Positions 10,767 to 22,370 of a stretch of DNA of 64,000 nucleotides are shown piece by piece. The stretch comes from Stromatinia cepivora. Its lineage: Eukaryota > Ascomycota > Leotiomycetes > Helotiales > Sclerotiniaceae. A model generated the notes under the pieces. That model was not told the DNA's origin and ran no database searches. It was given only the letters and a program-made list of their open reading frames with translations. Location of the stretch: the NCBI GenBank assembly GCA_014898415.1, contig RCTD01000012.1, positions 1,364,001 through 1,428,000 of the forward strand. Direction: 5' to 3'. Each line of letters starts with the position of its first letter. Within the stretch, counting starts at the first letter, position 1. The translations under genes were made by a program, and so were the position numbers.

Positions 10767-12026
10767 TTCTTGAAAATATCTTCCTCTGGGGCGGTTGAAA
10801 AGATTTTCGATACTGCGTACAGAACCAGTAGGAAGAAAGGTCCTAGGGTAGTGAGAGTGAAAGTGAAGTTCACGAGAGTCGTTATGAAGATTAGGATTTG
10901 TAGGACAATTGATCCAACATTGCTCAAAGCCATGGTGAATGGGGGGGACGGGCGGGGGGTGGATGGATTTCTGGAAGACCGGCACTACCTTGGACTTGAA
11001 CAGTTGATTTAGTTCGTAAGGAAAAAGCTTCTGCAAAGAGCTGGGATTGGTCACTGGCGAGAAACTTGGTCGAGCGTTCAAATTTAGTATGAGTTTTCTT
11101 GGGATTTGGGAGTGAGATGTGGGTGATTGAAGAGAAGAGGTTGAAGATCCTTGTATTTATTTGTGGATAATACCGTCACTACTCTTTATTGTAGAGTTGT
11201 TCCTTGTAGGCGGTCTAGGATACCGGCAAAATCTTTCCGACTACAACTTTGGGCTTTCACGTGCGAGCCATCATTGACATCTCGTTCTTTTTGGTAAAAG
11301 GCAACTTCACTTCACTTCACTTCACTTCACTTCACTTCACTTCACTTCACTTCACTTCACTTCACTTCACTTCACTTCACTTCACTTCACTTCACTTCAC
11401 TTCACTTCACTTCACTTCACTTCACTTCACTTCACTTCACTTCACTTCACTTCACTTCACTTCACTTCACTTCACTTCACTTCACTTCACTTCACTTCAC
11501 TTCACTTCACTTCACTTCACTTCACTTCACTTCACTTCACTTCACTTCACTTCACTTCACTTCACTTCACTTCACTTTCAACATAATATCATCAACACAA
11601 TCACTAACATTCAAAATCTCGTCGTTTTACCCCACCGTCGCATCCTATGAGGAATCAATGGATAAAGGCAGTAGATTCTCCTTAATGGATGCAATTTGAT
11701 ATACCCTTTGTGTTATATAACTACTCTTAATATATACTAATATCTTCTATCGATTCATTCTTCATTCATCATTCATTTCTATTTTTCTCTATTTTACTGT
11801 CTTCCTGTTCCATCTCACGTTCAACTCGAATTTTTACACTTTTTCATTTCTCTCTTCCGTTTTCTATTTTCATTTTCAATTCCAATTTCACTCACTTGGT
11901 TGATTTTCCGAAGTATCATTTTATCAACACTTGTGTCATCGCTCTCAAAATCAGTAAATACCCTTCCTCGGACTTGGAATCCTGACAGTATTCTCTCTTT
12001 ACTTTACCAGCTTCCCCACTTCCACC
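10767..12026. other. divergent intergenic region between transporter and orphan gene
   Basis: About 1.26 kb shared upstream region of the minus-strand transporter and the plus-strand 679-aa gene. It holds a G-run near 10945, the ACTTC satellite at 11304-11577, and a pyrimidine-rich stretch (about 11750-11900) just before the plus-strand start, typical of fungal core promoters. Confidence 0.55.
11304..11577. repeat. perfect ACTTC/CTTCA pentanucleotide satellite, about 55 copies
   Basis: The 274 bases are an uninterrupted tandem array of one 5-bp unit, with no variant copy visible. Five is not a multiple of three, so all frames on one strand read the same pentapeptide repeat (FTSLH on plus); this is not taken as a gene. 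Its length and perfection suggest recent expansion and probable length variation between strains. Confidence 0.98.
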
Positions 12027-14166
12027 ATGTCTTTGAGGACAATAAGTTTTGGTCCAATCAGTTTCTCATCTACCTTGGACAAACTGTCTCTACATGCAGA
12101 ATATGAAGTTGCCATTAGAATACCGTCCGAAAAGCTCGAGTCCTTGCCGGTAGATGAGTGTCTGAAAGCATTGACTTCGGGTGAAATATGGGTGTCTAGT
12201 GGAAATTCATCCCGGATTGATCTCAACATTACTGTCGACGGAAAAGAACTAGTTGAGACAAATAGTAATCATATCGTTGAGTTATTAGGCAAGTTCGTTG
12301 CAGAGTCAAAGGTTTGTGAGACCAATATTCTAGAGGAATGACTTTTGTGCTTACTGTTGTAGATATGGGAACAGCTTGGATTATCCACAATACTTCATTT
12401 GCAAAATGCGTCACTACAAAAGGGAAGTCTCTCAATTCAGCTCAATTATAATGAACTCTCAACCTTGCCAGTTGTTAGCTCCCGACCTTGGTCATATAAA
12501 ACTACCGATATTAAGACACCAGAAGCACTACTCTGCGCTCAGATGGAACGATTAAAATTGTGCCTAGCATTTCGATCGCCATCCGCAGGAAAGCAAATCT
12601 CAAAAAGAGTAAAACCTTCTCCTCTGAATTCTGAGATTGACAAAGATTCTCCCGTACGATTCAAAATTACTCATTCAGGCGCGCCAACCAAATCATTGGT
12701 CATCAAACTCGGCCCCAGCGAGAGGATATCATCGCTTTTGAAGTGTTTTGATCCCATTAAGCAGTCACAGATTACTCAATCAACCGTGCCAACCACATCA
12801 TCATCAATCATCAAACTCCCTAGACAGAAGATATCGGGAATTTTGAAAGAGTGTTCTGAAAGTTTGTGTTCAAGTGTGACATTACATGCTATACCTGCCT
12901 TGTCCCAATTGAGCGCCTACATAAGCTCACATCCATTCTCCTACAACCCATCGACTTCTAAACGTACAATCTCCTTGAACAAACACGGTAAGAGGATAGA
13001 TTACCCTCTCAAAAACTTACCAAAGCCAGGAATAAGGTCTTTGAAAAAGCAAGGGGATAATTCTGTGCCATCAAAAAATGCAGCGATTGATGAAATCCTG
13101 CTTCTATCAGGCGATGATAAGGAATGTACTCAACCACCGAAAAACGACTCACCATTAACTGTCGAAAATCCCACCCGGAAACGCCGTGCCTTGGCTTTCA
13201 ATCACGAAAATAATGCATACGTCCTCGATCCGACAGTATCATCCAAACTTGTTGGGGCAGCGATACGTGCAATGATTGCTGGCACCGAAATGAGACGTAG
13301 GGCAACAAACGGAGTGAAGATAGATAATATTTCAGGTATTCCAGCAACTTCTTTGGCAACCCTGAGCCCAGTCATGTTTTCTCCGGGCTTCAAGAAGGTA
13401 GTATCTACACTCCATTGTAAACGAAGTTGGTCACTAACAGATACAGTCAATGGCGCAAAACTCTCGCTACGCTCCTAGGATCATTCAGATGTTGACCTCT
13501 TTAGCACGCAATGCACAAACCCTAAGCCTCCGGCAAAAGCTTGCAGAGATTACAAACATTCCTACCTCTGAATTTGTCAGCGACAGAACTGATGGAGGGA
13601 TCGACAGTGAGCTAGGCTCCGAGAAAAGACTAGCCGCCGTGGTTCAAGCTCGATTATGGTCAATGATGCAACGAACATTATATGATCCGTTGGCTGCTCG
13701 TCAGGCTACCAACAAACGCATGACTTCAGATAATGCTATTCTGGCGGAGGGGGACGATGGATATGATGACCTTCTGGACTCAATCGGGACTGACGTTGAC
13801 ATAGAAGACTTGAGGAAGGGAGATGATGATTTTCGATTGATTGTTGATGAACATCACAGTGAAAAATCAGCATTCGACTGTATACTCAGTGATTGTGAGG
13901 AAATATCAGGCGATGATTTTGATGATTTACTTGACGACGGAGATGAGTTGCTGTTGAGTGATGAGGAAAGGGAAAGATTGGAAATAGAATTCGAAACAGA
14001 AGAAATGTTTTTCGGTCGGCGTTGGCAGCTTGAAGATGAAGAGCTACTATATGATGATTTGTTATTAGTGGAAGACTCAACCCACGATGAGTTATTGCTC
14101 GAGGAGGGAAATGGTATATTGGGAGAGCGGCCATCATTGAACGGCGATGATATGTTGCTAATTTGA
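12027..14166 (+). CDS. orphan 679-aa protein with strongly acidic C-terminus
   Basis: Exons 12027-12311, 12363-13397 and 13447-14166 join in frame (introns of 51 and 49 nt; the second has branch ACTAAC). The ATG at 12027 lies in a CCACC-ATG context. The N-terminal about 150 residues look like a compact beta-rich domain (alternating hydrophobic residues such as SRIDLNITVDGKEL). The middle (about 150-440) is Lys/Ser/Pro-rich and basic, with repeated Lys-Leu/Ile motifs (SLVIKLGPSERISSLLK, SIIKLPRQKISGILK, two related units). The last about 120 residues are very acidic with many Asp-Asp-Leu-Leu steps and end DDMLLI. No family is recognised. A basic core plus acidic tail fits a nuclear or chaperone-like protein, but that is only inference. 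Confidence 0.75.
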
Positions 14167-14947
14167 TACTTAAAGTGGGTCGGTCTATGGCGGTTGCACC
14201 AAAAATCAAGCATTTAAAAGGCTAAGGCCGTGGTCCAATCCCTAGGAAAACATTTGCTATTATGAGAGAAAGGGTCGCACAAGATGTTCGGAACTTCATC
14301 CTGCCAAGATGATTGATTGGTCCAAGGTGTCTGCATAGAAAAGTGGAAACGAAACATGGTGTGCGTGTGGCTTAGATAGACAGCTCATTGGCTCCATAAA
14401 AATTAAAGTCACAATTAAATCAGAATCTCCGAGTCAATGATTCTAATTGCTACGTCATCATTGCCAAGCTTCAATATTATTCCAAACACAACATTTCCTT
14501 AAAAAATCTTGAAATTTGTCCCTTGTCACCGCCAACCATTCACATACGATAATGAGTAATGAATAACGTATCTGGGAAAGCAGAGAACCGTACGACGATC
14601 CTCTTTCCATTATGTATATATACTCGGTCAAGCACCGAGAACATCTCATCACTTCTACTGAAACAGAACAACAAACTACACGACCCACCACAACCAGCCT
14701 CCCTCAAAAACTTGATGTTTTTTTAAACCAAAGCTCGTAACCATACATACCCCATCTTTTCATCTTTTCACAAACGTTATTTATTTATATTGGAGTGATC
14801 TATCTATAATACGAAGGTTTCTTCATATTCTTCATATTTATCTTGGCTTTACACCGATATTCATATCACAAGTGAAACCACAACTGAAACCACAACGGGA
14901 ATTGAATCCATACCATCACCATAACCAAAACCGAAACCAAAATTAAT
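14167..14947. other. intergenic; upstream region of MARVEL gene
   Basis: No open frame of note. The stretch before 14948 is rich in CCA/CAA and lacks G on the plus strand (about 14860-14945), a common look for fungal 5' leaders. Confidence 0.5.
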
Positions 14948-15578
14948 ATGGCTTTCGCATACACCCTCCCTCTCCGCATCGTCCAAGCGGTCTTCGCTAT
15001 CATCGTACTCGGTTTAATGGCCTATGGTAAGTCAAGCCATACATACCTATCCCCCCCCCCCTCCTATCCTCCTTCCATCCACACTTCACTAACAAAAACC
15101 ACCATGTAGCCGCAGACGACTGGTCCTACTGGTGGAGTCCGGACTCGGTCAACTTCCTCGTCTTCGCCGCCGTCTGGACCCTCCTCGCCCTCCTCTACCT
15201 CATCATCTCCCCCACGCACTTCCCGTCCGCCGCCCACAAATTTGGAATCCTGTTTGCCGAGGCGGTGACGATGATTTTTTGGTTTGCGGGTTTCATTGCT
15301 CTCGCTGTTATGCTTAATAATGTGGGTTGTGGGCATAGTCAGTGGAGTGTTTGTCAGGCCAGTATTGCGGGGGATGTTTTTGCGGCGTTCTTGTGGTATG
15401 TTATTTTTGTTTCTTTTTTTCCCTTTTGGAGTGAACGGTTTGTTTGATATGGATGTGGAAACTGATTTGTGTGATTAGGTTGTTGTTCTTAGCTACTACT
15501 ATCATGGCTGCTTTGCATGTTTCGCGAAGTAGTAAGAATAACAGTCATCATGATCCTGCTATGGAAGTCGCCGTTTAG
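14948..15578 (+). CDS. MARVEL-domain membrane protein
   Basis: Exons 14948-15026, 15110-15395 and 15479-15578 give 154 residues; introns start GTAAGT and GTATGT and phases 1 and 2 close. Four hydrophobic segments (about residues 8-26, 39-60, 71-95 and 117-136) and a charged C-tail fit the MARVEL/Nce102-like tetraspan layout. TM1 begins with LPLRIVQAVFAIIVLGLMAY, the conserved R-x-x-Q start seen in fungal members. Asn-Cys-Gly and Cys residues sit in the second outer loop (NNVGCGHSQWSVCQ). Members organise plasma-membrane domains; the exact role here is unknown. Intron 1 contains an 11-C run. Confidence 0.85.
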
Positions 15579-16839
15579 ATGTACTGAGCTGAGCTGAGTT
15601 GCTTATATGTATACATACATACATACATACATACTGTACATCGCGACTTGATGATACTCATGGGTTCTTCACTTCAATCGATGTATCTCGAAAATAGTGG
15701 TTATGATACTTAGGTATGGACAGAAGGCGTTTGGGATGGAGTTTGGCATCAGGGAATAATTATGAGATGAATATGGATGGATGGATATGAGGATGAAAAA
15801 TGAAATATGGGAAAAGGGAGAAGGGAAGGATGGAGGGAGGGATGGATGGATGTGGACGATTATACCCAAAATGAAATTTGCTTTTTGTGTTATTGTTGTT
15901 TGGGGGGGGGGGGGGGGGGGGGGGGTTAATACGAATAAATGAATAACTCACCTTTCCTGGATTCTTTCGATACATTTATTTATATAAGAGCTTGAGCGTG
16001 AGCTTGGTATGAATGACTGATACACATATACACAAACATGTAGTATCATTCCTCCTTTCTTTCAATCTTCATATTTCATATAGTTTATTATTCCTCGTCA
16101 TTCATTGCAAAGAAACAGTTCAGTAACTTTCAGAAGCATACTATTATTAATCTGTGTTTTGAACTTGTTGTCGTGTAGTCACGATATCAATACTCCTATC
16201 CTTACTCCCTTCTTCAACTTTCCTCAATGTTCCTAGATGTTTAATGGAGCTTGGTATCGAGTATCGAAAGCAATGTATTTTTTAGGCTGTTAAGATGAAT
16301 GAATGCTCCTTGAAGTTTGGATTTGTGGATTTGTGGATTTGTGGTTACTTATTAGTCTAGTTTCATGAGATGATGAGATGAGATTTGAATTTTGAATTTT
16401 TTTGCTGATTATTCTTTTGTGGATTTATCATTAAGTGGTTTATTTGTATGTTTTTTTTTGCTTTGCGGTGAGATGAATGCTCTATGGATTTTTAGTTACG
16501 GGTATTGTTGATCTTGAAGTATGAGATTTGAGATTTGAGATCGAGTAGGGTGTTTGATGGAATGTGGGTTTATTGTTGATTATTTTTTTGTGGATTTGTC
16601 AAGAGGTTGAAGGTCTTCTTTGGATGATGCAATTTGGAAACGTAATTTGAAATTTAATTGTGATTTGATACAAAATTTCGGGGCGTGTGATCCTAAATAG
16701 CATCTTGGATCCAATATAAAGCCAAAGAAAGAAAAGAAATCAATGACATAGTTTCCAACTAAAGAAATTTCAGACCCTTGAAACATTCTGTCCAAACGCA
16801 TAGATCGCATTTTTATTCCTCACACCTTCCACTGTATCC
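15579..16839. other. intergenic with simple repeats
   Basis: Contains an ATAC tetranucleotide array (15611-15634), GATG-rich purine stretches (15770-15850), a 24-G homopolymer (15902-15925) and about three GATTTGTG units near 16317-16343. No coding frame is supported. Confidence 0.7.
15902..15925. repeat. 24-base G homopolymer
   Basis: An uninterrupted run of G on the plus strand in intergenic DNA; the exact length in an assembly is unreliable. Such runs can form quadruplexes. Confidence 0.9.
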
Positions 16840-18312
16840 TCAATCAAACGGAAATTGAAATGTCTTACCTGAGCTATGAACTATGAAGGAAATTTCATAA
16901 TATTTCGCTACGTGATTCATAAAAGACGCACAGCAATAGCAAGGAGTGTTACTCACAACTATATAAAGTCCTTTATAACATTCTGGGAGTATGGTTTCGT
17001 TGTTTTTCTTGTCCCAGCTAACCCCTTCGGATAGGAGATGGTCCCTCAAGGCATGCCTACAAAGCCAGTAGGCGATGAGTTGTTTCTCGACGTGGCATGC
17101 ATAATAAGTACCAGGGTTTCCATATTCATCGTACTTATGCTCTGGTAATAGATGGCCTATTATGCCACACATTTCCTGAACTCTCTTGGTCCATATTTTG
17201 TTCGGTATAAATGCATTCGGGCATTCGGTTGCCGATAACAGGCGATCCCAACCACTGATAGCATTGGTCGATTCAAAGCTGTCGATCAACGTTGGAATTG
17301 GTCTATATAAGCGTCCTACATGAAAATCGTTAAGACAATGGCTTTGAAATGTCACAGGATTGAAAAGAGTAAACTCACCTACTGTCTTCTCATAAGAACT
17401 TTCGTTGAACTTTTTCAGTGAGAATGTATACACCCGCTCAAATAAGTCGATATTGTAGCACAAACTTCTTCCGGGTCGCGAATCTGGAATAATTTCAAAC
17501 CAAGTTGATCGGCCGCATGCATTTTGGGAAGGCTTTTCGTCAATATCGATTTTTTGAAAGGGAGCTAATTTATCAGAACATTTTTCACAAAGTGTCGATG
17601 CATAAATTGCCGTATCATCTATGAGGCTATCGGTTGCAGTTCCAACCGAAGTAACAGACGTCTCGCAATGTTTTCCCTTCGTATCATGCTGTGCTGCGAG
17701 CTTTTCTGCAATTTCAGGGAAAGCAAGTGCGTTTGCGCATCCAAACAGATATGCTTTCATCAATGACAAACGAGCGGCATTCCGCTGCTTGATAGTTATG
17801 CCTCGATCACCAACTCCCTCTTGTCCATTCGGAGCTTTCATAAACGAACCCCCCAAATCCCGCAGAATATCTTCTAGTGCTGCAAATTCATGTGGTGTAT
17901 CTAGTGAATAAAAGCACTTCATTGTGGGGTTAGGCAAAAGTTTTAACTCGGCGAAGGTTTCTTCAAATGTTTTTTCTCTCTCGGATGTCGTGAGCTTAGA
18001 AAATGATTGAGCTAGTAAATCAACTTCGTCGGTCGTATTATTGATCCTCTTTGGGCTTCCCTTATCATTGTTTTCTGGGTCATGGCTACTCTTTACACTT
18101 CTCGGACTAAGTGTAGTGATTTCGGGTATTCCATTCTGAATTGCGGCTTCCTTTTGATTATTTTCCTCGGCATCTTTCTTCATGTCTTCAGCTAGATCTC
18201 GTGGCCCATCATATTTTCCGACTTTGCCTGAGTCGCACTTCATATTCGACTCGTCATTCCGGACCATAGCATCACCGAAAGTATTTTCTGAATCTTTTTT
18301 GTCTTGAGACAT
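16840..18312 (-). CDS. DYW-like nucleic-acid deaminase domain protein, copy 1
   Basis: Exons 18312-17379 and 17315-16840 give 469 residues. The N-terminal about 120 residues are charged and low in complexity; a central region follows; the C-terminal 85 residues carry GTYYACHVEKQLIAYW (His386, Glu388) and NTPCYCCASF (Cys437, Cys440), the HxE...PCxxC zinc and proton-shuttle signature. The ACHxEKQL form is typical of the ascomycete DYW-like deaminase group. The 63-nt intron (17378-17316) has GTGAGT, branch TCTTAAC and TAG; it is a multiple of three without stops, so an unspliced reading of 490 residues is also open. The paralogue at 20063-21699 has an intron at the same place and phase, which supports splicing. 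A TTG upstream is not used; ATG 18312 starts MSQDKKD. Substrate unknown. Confidence 0.7.
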   Translation of the reverse strand: MSQDKKDSENTFGDAMVRNDESNMKCDSGKVGKYDGPRDLAEDMKKDAEENNQKEAAIQNGIPEITTLSPRSVKSSHDPENNDKGSPKRINNTTDEVDLLAQSFSKLTTSEREKTFEETFAELKLLPNPTMKCFYSLDTPHEFAALEDILRDLGGSFMKAPNGQEGVGDRGITIKQRNAARLSLMKAYLFGCANALAFPEIAEKLAAQHDTKGKHCETSVTSVGTATDSLIDDTAIYASTLCEKCSDKLAPFQKIDIDEKPSQNACGRSTWFEIIPDSRPGRSLCYNIDLFERVYTFSLKKFNESSYEKTVGEFTLFNPVTFQSHCLNDFHVGRLYRPIPTLIDSFESTNAISGWDRLLSATECPNAFIPNKIWTKRVQEMCGIIGHLLPEHKYDEYGNPGTYYACHVEKQLIAYWLCRHALRDHLLSEGVSWDKKNNETILPECYKGLYIVVSNTPCYCCASFMNHVAKYYEISFIVHSSGKTFQFPFD

Positions 18313-20062
18313 TTTGTTATCTTTCAATTTTCATATGATATTTGATTGTGTGTATGAACAAATAAACGTGTTTTTGTGATCTCTCTTGCCCCTCACTAGC
18401 GCTGTGTTAGCAATCTGAGTCAGCTTCAGTCAGCCTCCTACCATTATGGATGGTTACGCAGCATGACATGTGTAATATAAATAGATGTATCTATGTTGAA
18501 GTTTACATTGTTGTACATGATGAAGCAAAGAAAGTTAGAAATCACTTGCTGAAGGACTTTGTCCAGCATAGTTGCTTAGCAAAATGATGACCTTCGCATA
18601 AAATAACAATAAAACACTAGATTCGAGAGCGACTTTTCGACCCCAGCTTCTCAGCCCATTTTAGGCAGACTTTTCCACCTACTTTATCTGGTTTCTGAGC
18701 TGGTGCGAACTGAGCCCGCTTGCTGGCCATTTTTGTCTTCTTTTCGTTCTTAACCTCACTAAGCTTGGAGCTGTCCTCGTAGTTTAGGTGTCCAGTGGTA
18801 ACAGGCTTCTCATACTGGATGGTGCCCTTCAAGCCGTCGCTTTTCAAAGCAAGCCTTTGCTTCTCTGCTGGCTCCATTTACCAATAGATTTGCCTGGGCT
18901 AATGTTTTGTATTGAGTCGCAATTGATGATGTTCTTCGAAGCCTGGTAGATATTCTCGTTCAGATCCTTCAACTCCGTATTTGAAACTGTACAATTTCGA
19001 AAGTGCAATCAAATTCTTTACCCCTAACTCCAGCTGGCAATTTGAATCAGCTTTCCATCACCATGAATGGTCGCACACCATGAACAATTTTAATATTTGG
19101 GGAAGTCCGTTATTTGTGGTGTATACTCTCTCATGGATAGATACCAACTGCCCCTGGGGAACTTCTTTACCCGTAGATCATGGATTTGACGTAATATACG
19201 GCTAATATTAATGGAAAAAGATTTGAATATTAACCATATATTATATCTAAATTAAGGTTTTCTTAGCTTCCCTGATCATTTCCTAACTCGTTTTGATCAA
19301 ATTAGCTCCCCTTTTCTAGCTTCCTCCCCTAGAATCACCTTCGCCACCTACCCTCGAGCTCATCACCTACCTTCGCCACCTACCCTTATCATCACTTCTA
19401 CACTACAAGTACTTAAAAAAAATCTTCAAAAATGTTGTAAGATTTGATCATTATATATAATCCAAAATCAATTCATATGATTATACACTAGTGATTTTAC
19501 AGTATAGTTGGATGGTAAATGATTTGAATAGATATACAACAATGTGATCTAACTCGTTGATTTATTAATGAAATCACTAAATGATGATAACCTTATATAT
19601 ATATATATTTAGTTGCTCCTTACAAGCCATAATTCTTCAATTGTAGATTCTAAGGAACATAATTGACCCTGTTTATTCAGCTCTACTACTTTCTCAATAA
19701 TAATCTCAGACTAAACCCTTTTTGTTTTATTCATATATCACATCCTTTTGTACAATTTTAAAAATCCAGTTTCATAATAATTTCGTCTATTTCTATGATC
19801 AAATTCGCTGTAATTGTATATGAGCAAAATCGATATCTGATGACCTGATTTTAGTCATGATATACGGGTTGGAAAGCCACTCACCATGCTGAGTGGCTTC
19901 AGCAATATTTTTGATTAATCTATTCTTTGAATTTATGTCGACGGCTCAAGTAGGGGAAAATTCCAAATGTCCGATTCAAACTGTTTGAAATAGCTATTGC
20001 GGTAACCCCATGCTAAAAAAAGATATCGCCCTCCGATGAGTTCAGCACTTCTTCTATACATG
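18313..20062. other. region between the two deaminase paralogues
   Basis: Mostly AT-rich from about 19200. One 86-codon minus-strand frame (18617-18877) is described separately. No transposon or other gene is recognised between the tandem paralogues. Confidence 0.5.
18617..18877 (-). CDS. possible small basic protein, 86 aa
   Basis: An ATG-started frame of 86 codons, Lys-rich (about one residue in six) with motifs ASKRAQFAPAQKPDK and LKWAEKLGSKSRSRI. No intron signals or family resemblance are seen. It may be a short real gene, a fragment of a longer one or chance; composition favours coding slightly. Confidence 0.25.
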   Translation of the reverse strand: MEPAEKQRLALKSDGLKGTIQYEKPVTTGHLNYEDSSKLSEVKNEKKTKMASKRAQFAPAQKPDKVGGKVCLKWAEKLGSKSRSRI

Positions 20063-21699
20063 CTATCTCTTCAAAAGATCATTATAAACTCCAGCAGTTC
20101 TCCATTCATTACAACTCTCCAGTAATTTGTCGGTTATCTCTGTGTCAAATATATCCTCGGGGCAAGTCCGGTATTCTACATGGAAGTGATCAGGGATCCC
20201 AAAGTGTTTCTTGACCTTCTCGATGAATATCTTACAATCTTCGCATATCTTTCGACTAACGACTATAAGCGCGCCTCGTGGAGCCGAATATTTGATTTTC
20301 CGGTAAGGTAGTGCATACGGTGATTCTATGTTGACTTGATATTTTGCGAATGTATTCTCGTACAGATACCAGGCTATCAGTTGCTTTTCTGCATGGCATG
20401 CATGGTACCTGCCCGGAAACCCATTGTCGAATTTCTCGCTCCAATCAGGTAGGCTGTGGTTGATTATCTTGCAAATTTCTTCTACTTGTAACGTCCAAAA
20501 ATTGTTTGAAATAATGTCGTCTTTCGGATAAGGGTTATTCCAGCCACTAACTGCGGTGCATCTATGAAAACCATTTAAACTGAGACGGGCTTAGTAGAGA
20601 TGTCAGCAAAATCCAAACACAACGACGAGAAAGCCTCAGTTCCTGAGTTTAGAAGCCACTAACCTATTGCTGCTTTCTCTCTTGGTACAGCATAGCTTTG
20701 CACTACCTGTGGCACAAGCTGACATAATTCAACGTAATGGCCAGTGGCATTTTGGTGATATCGAAACCAGCGTGACTGATCGGGATTGGAAGATTTAGAA
20801 TAATTCATGTCGAGCGAAGGCTTGAGACCTGTCTTTTCAAGTGTATGGATCAAAAAGTCAATACTATCGGCAAATGAATTGAGGGGGTGGCCGACAGAAT
20901 CTAGAGGCTCAGCATCAACGTCGGTGAAAACGCCAGGAGTGTGGGCGGCAGAGTCGTCAACTGCAGTGTCGGCATTGTAACACTCGCTCTCTCTACTCTC
21001 TGTACTTTTACCAGAGTTTTGGCTCATCTGAATCTCTGAACTGCTGCATGCAAGGCTTTCGGTATCCACATCTCTTTGTTTCATGAGCAAGGCGCATAGT
21101 TCCCGATGTCTTCTCTCCTGATTGTCTTCATTCCGTTCCATCATTTGCTTGATCTCATTCACCGAATGTAAAACGCTATCAACAAAGTCGGTATGGGATT
21201 CAACTTGTGTAGATGAATCCACGACCCCAGTATCATTTTCCTTCTCAAAGCCAGGGATATATTTACGTGCTTGCCCGTCATTTGGGTCGTTCTGGTCTAA
21301 AATTTCAATATCGACTTCGACAACCTGTTCTTGTACTACAGTAAAATCTTTGCTCGTCTCTGTGACCTCAATGTCAAGTGTGGGGGCGGTTTCTAATCTT
21401 CCTTTCTCAACTGCTGCCTGCAGAGTTCCATCGGCCAACCTCATAATCGGTCCTTGTGCTGCAGGTATCGTTTTAATTGCTTTTAAAACCTCATTAGCAT
21501 TATTCCCTGTCTTTCTAGACCTAGCCGCCCGCAAATTCTGTCCTCGTCGAGATCTCTGCTTGCCGGGACCTTGTGGCATGTTGGGCCCATCCTTTCGGAC
21601 CATCGTTGCGTCCAGATGTTCTTCTTTGGGTCCGTTTCCAAATTTACAAAACTTCAAGTGCGCGTGTTTATTTCGTGTTTTCTCCGTGTTACCCGTCAT
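20063..21699 (-). CDS. DYW-like nucleic-acid deaminase domain protein, copy 2
   Basis: Exons 21699-20664 and 20589-20063 give 520 residues. The intron (20663-20591/20590) starts GTTAGT, has CTGAC in its 3' half and ends AAG. The C-terminal about 110 residues carry GRYHACHAEKQLIAWY (His411, Glu413) and SRKICEDCKIF (Cys461, Cys464); the Pro normally before the first Cys is Ile here. The paralogue upstream on the same strand shares this domain, the intron position and phase, and an N-terminal motif (ATMVRKDGPNMP here, DAMVRNDESNMK there), so the two are a tandem duplication. The middle region (about 120-300) is acidic and Ser/Thr-rich. ATG 21699 was preferred to an upstream TTG. Likely zinc-dependent deaminase fold; activity and substrate not shown. 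Confidence 0.7.
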
Positions 21700-22370
21700 G
21701 TGTGTTGGCAAACTGAGTCAGCTTTTTATCTCGATGGTCGCACAACATGAAACTCACGTGCTATGCACGTGTAGTTATGCTAATTAATATATTTTCGTAC
21801 AGGAAATCAAAGTAAACGTCCAAGTTTGTATTAGAAGTAAGGGTTGGTCCCGCTTGTGTATAGATGAATGACAGATATTGTTGGCTGTACGCCGCAGTCA
21901 CCTAGAACTAATCCAGATCTCTTCGGTAAATGTCAATATTTCTGAGCTGACAAGTCCCCAAGTCAATTCTTCTCGTGGCTTCTTCGGCTATCTAAATCCA
22001 ATACAAGGCCCCAAGATCCAGAACGGCATAATATTGATTATTCTCAAATGGATGTAACTAAGCTGACAATCCATCTCGGCGAAGAATAAATACTAACCAG
22101 TAAGGACAAGAGTATCCAAATGTGAGTTCATTTAAAGGTTGATATACAGCAATGCAAGCTTCACTATACTGAGAGATCTTGATTTGGAGATACTAAAGCA
22201 AGATGGAATGTGCGGAATCTCTTTTTTAGAGCTACCGACTGCTGCGTATCTGATACCACTACCATACTGCTATTCCTCTAGCAAACGAAGCGGTTTCTCC
22301 ATACATTCCTAACCTTGATTCATAATCCTTCCAAGTTCTTTCTAAAGGTCTTCCCGGTCGTTAGTATACA
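21700..22370. other. intergenic, no gene seen
   Basis: Upstream DNA of deaminase copy 2 and of the amidase pseudogene. No open frame with coding character. Confidence 0.5.

Noticed and set aside
10326..11081. A longer N-terminus for the transporter, starting at 11081
   Set aside because: The extra part is rich in Pro, His and Phe with no family resemblance, and overlaps the G-rich promoter; ATG 10766 gives a normal protein.
11249..11650. A plus-strand frame coding a FTSLH pentapeptide repeat protein of 133 residues
   Set aside because: It is only the translation of the 5-bp satellite; any such array is open in this way, and no start context or flanking domain supports a gene.
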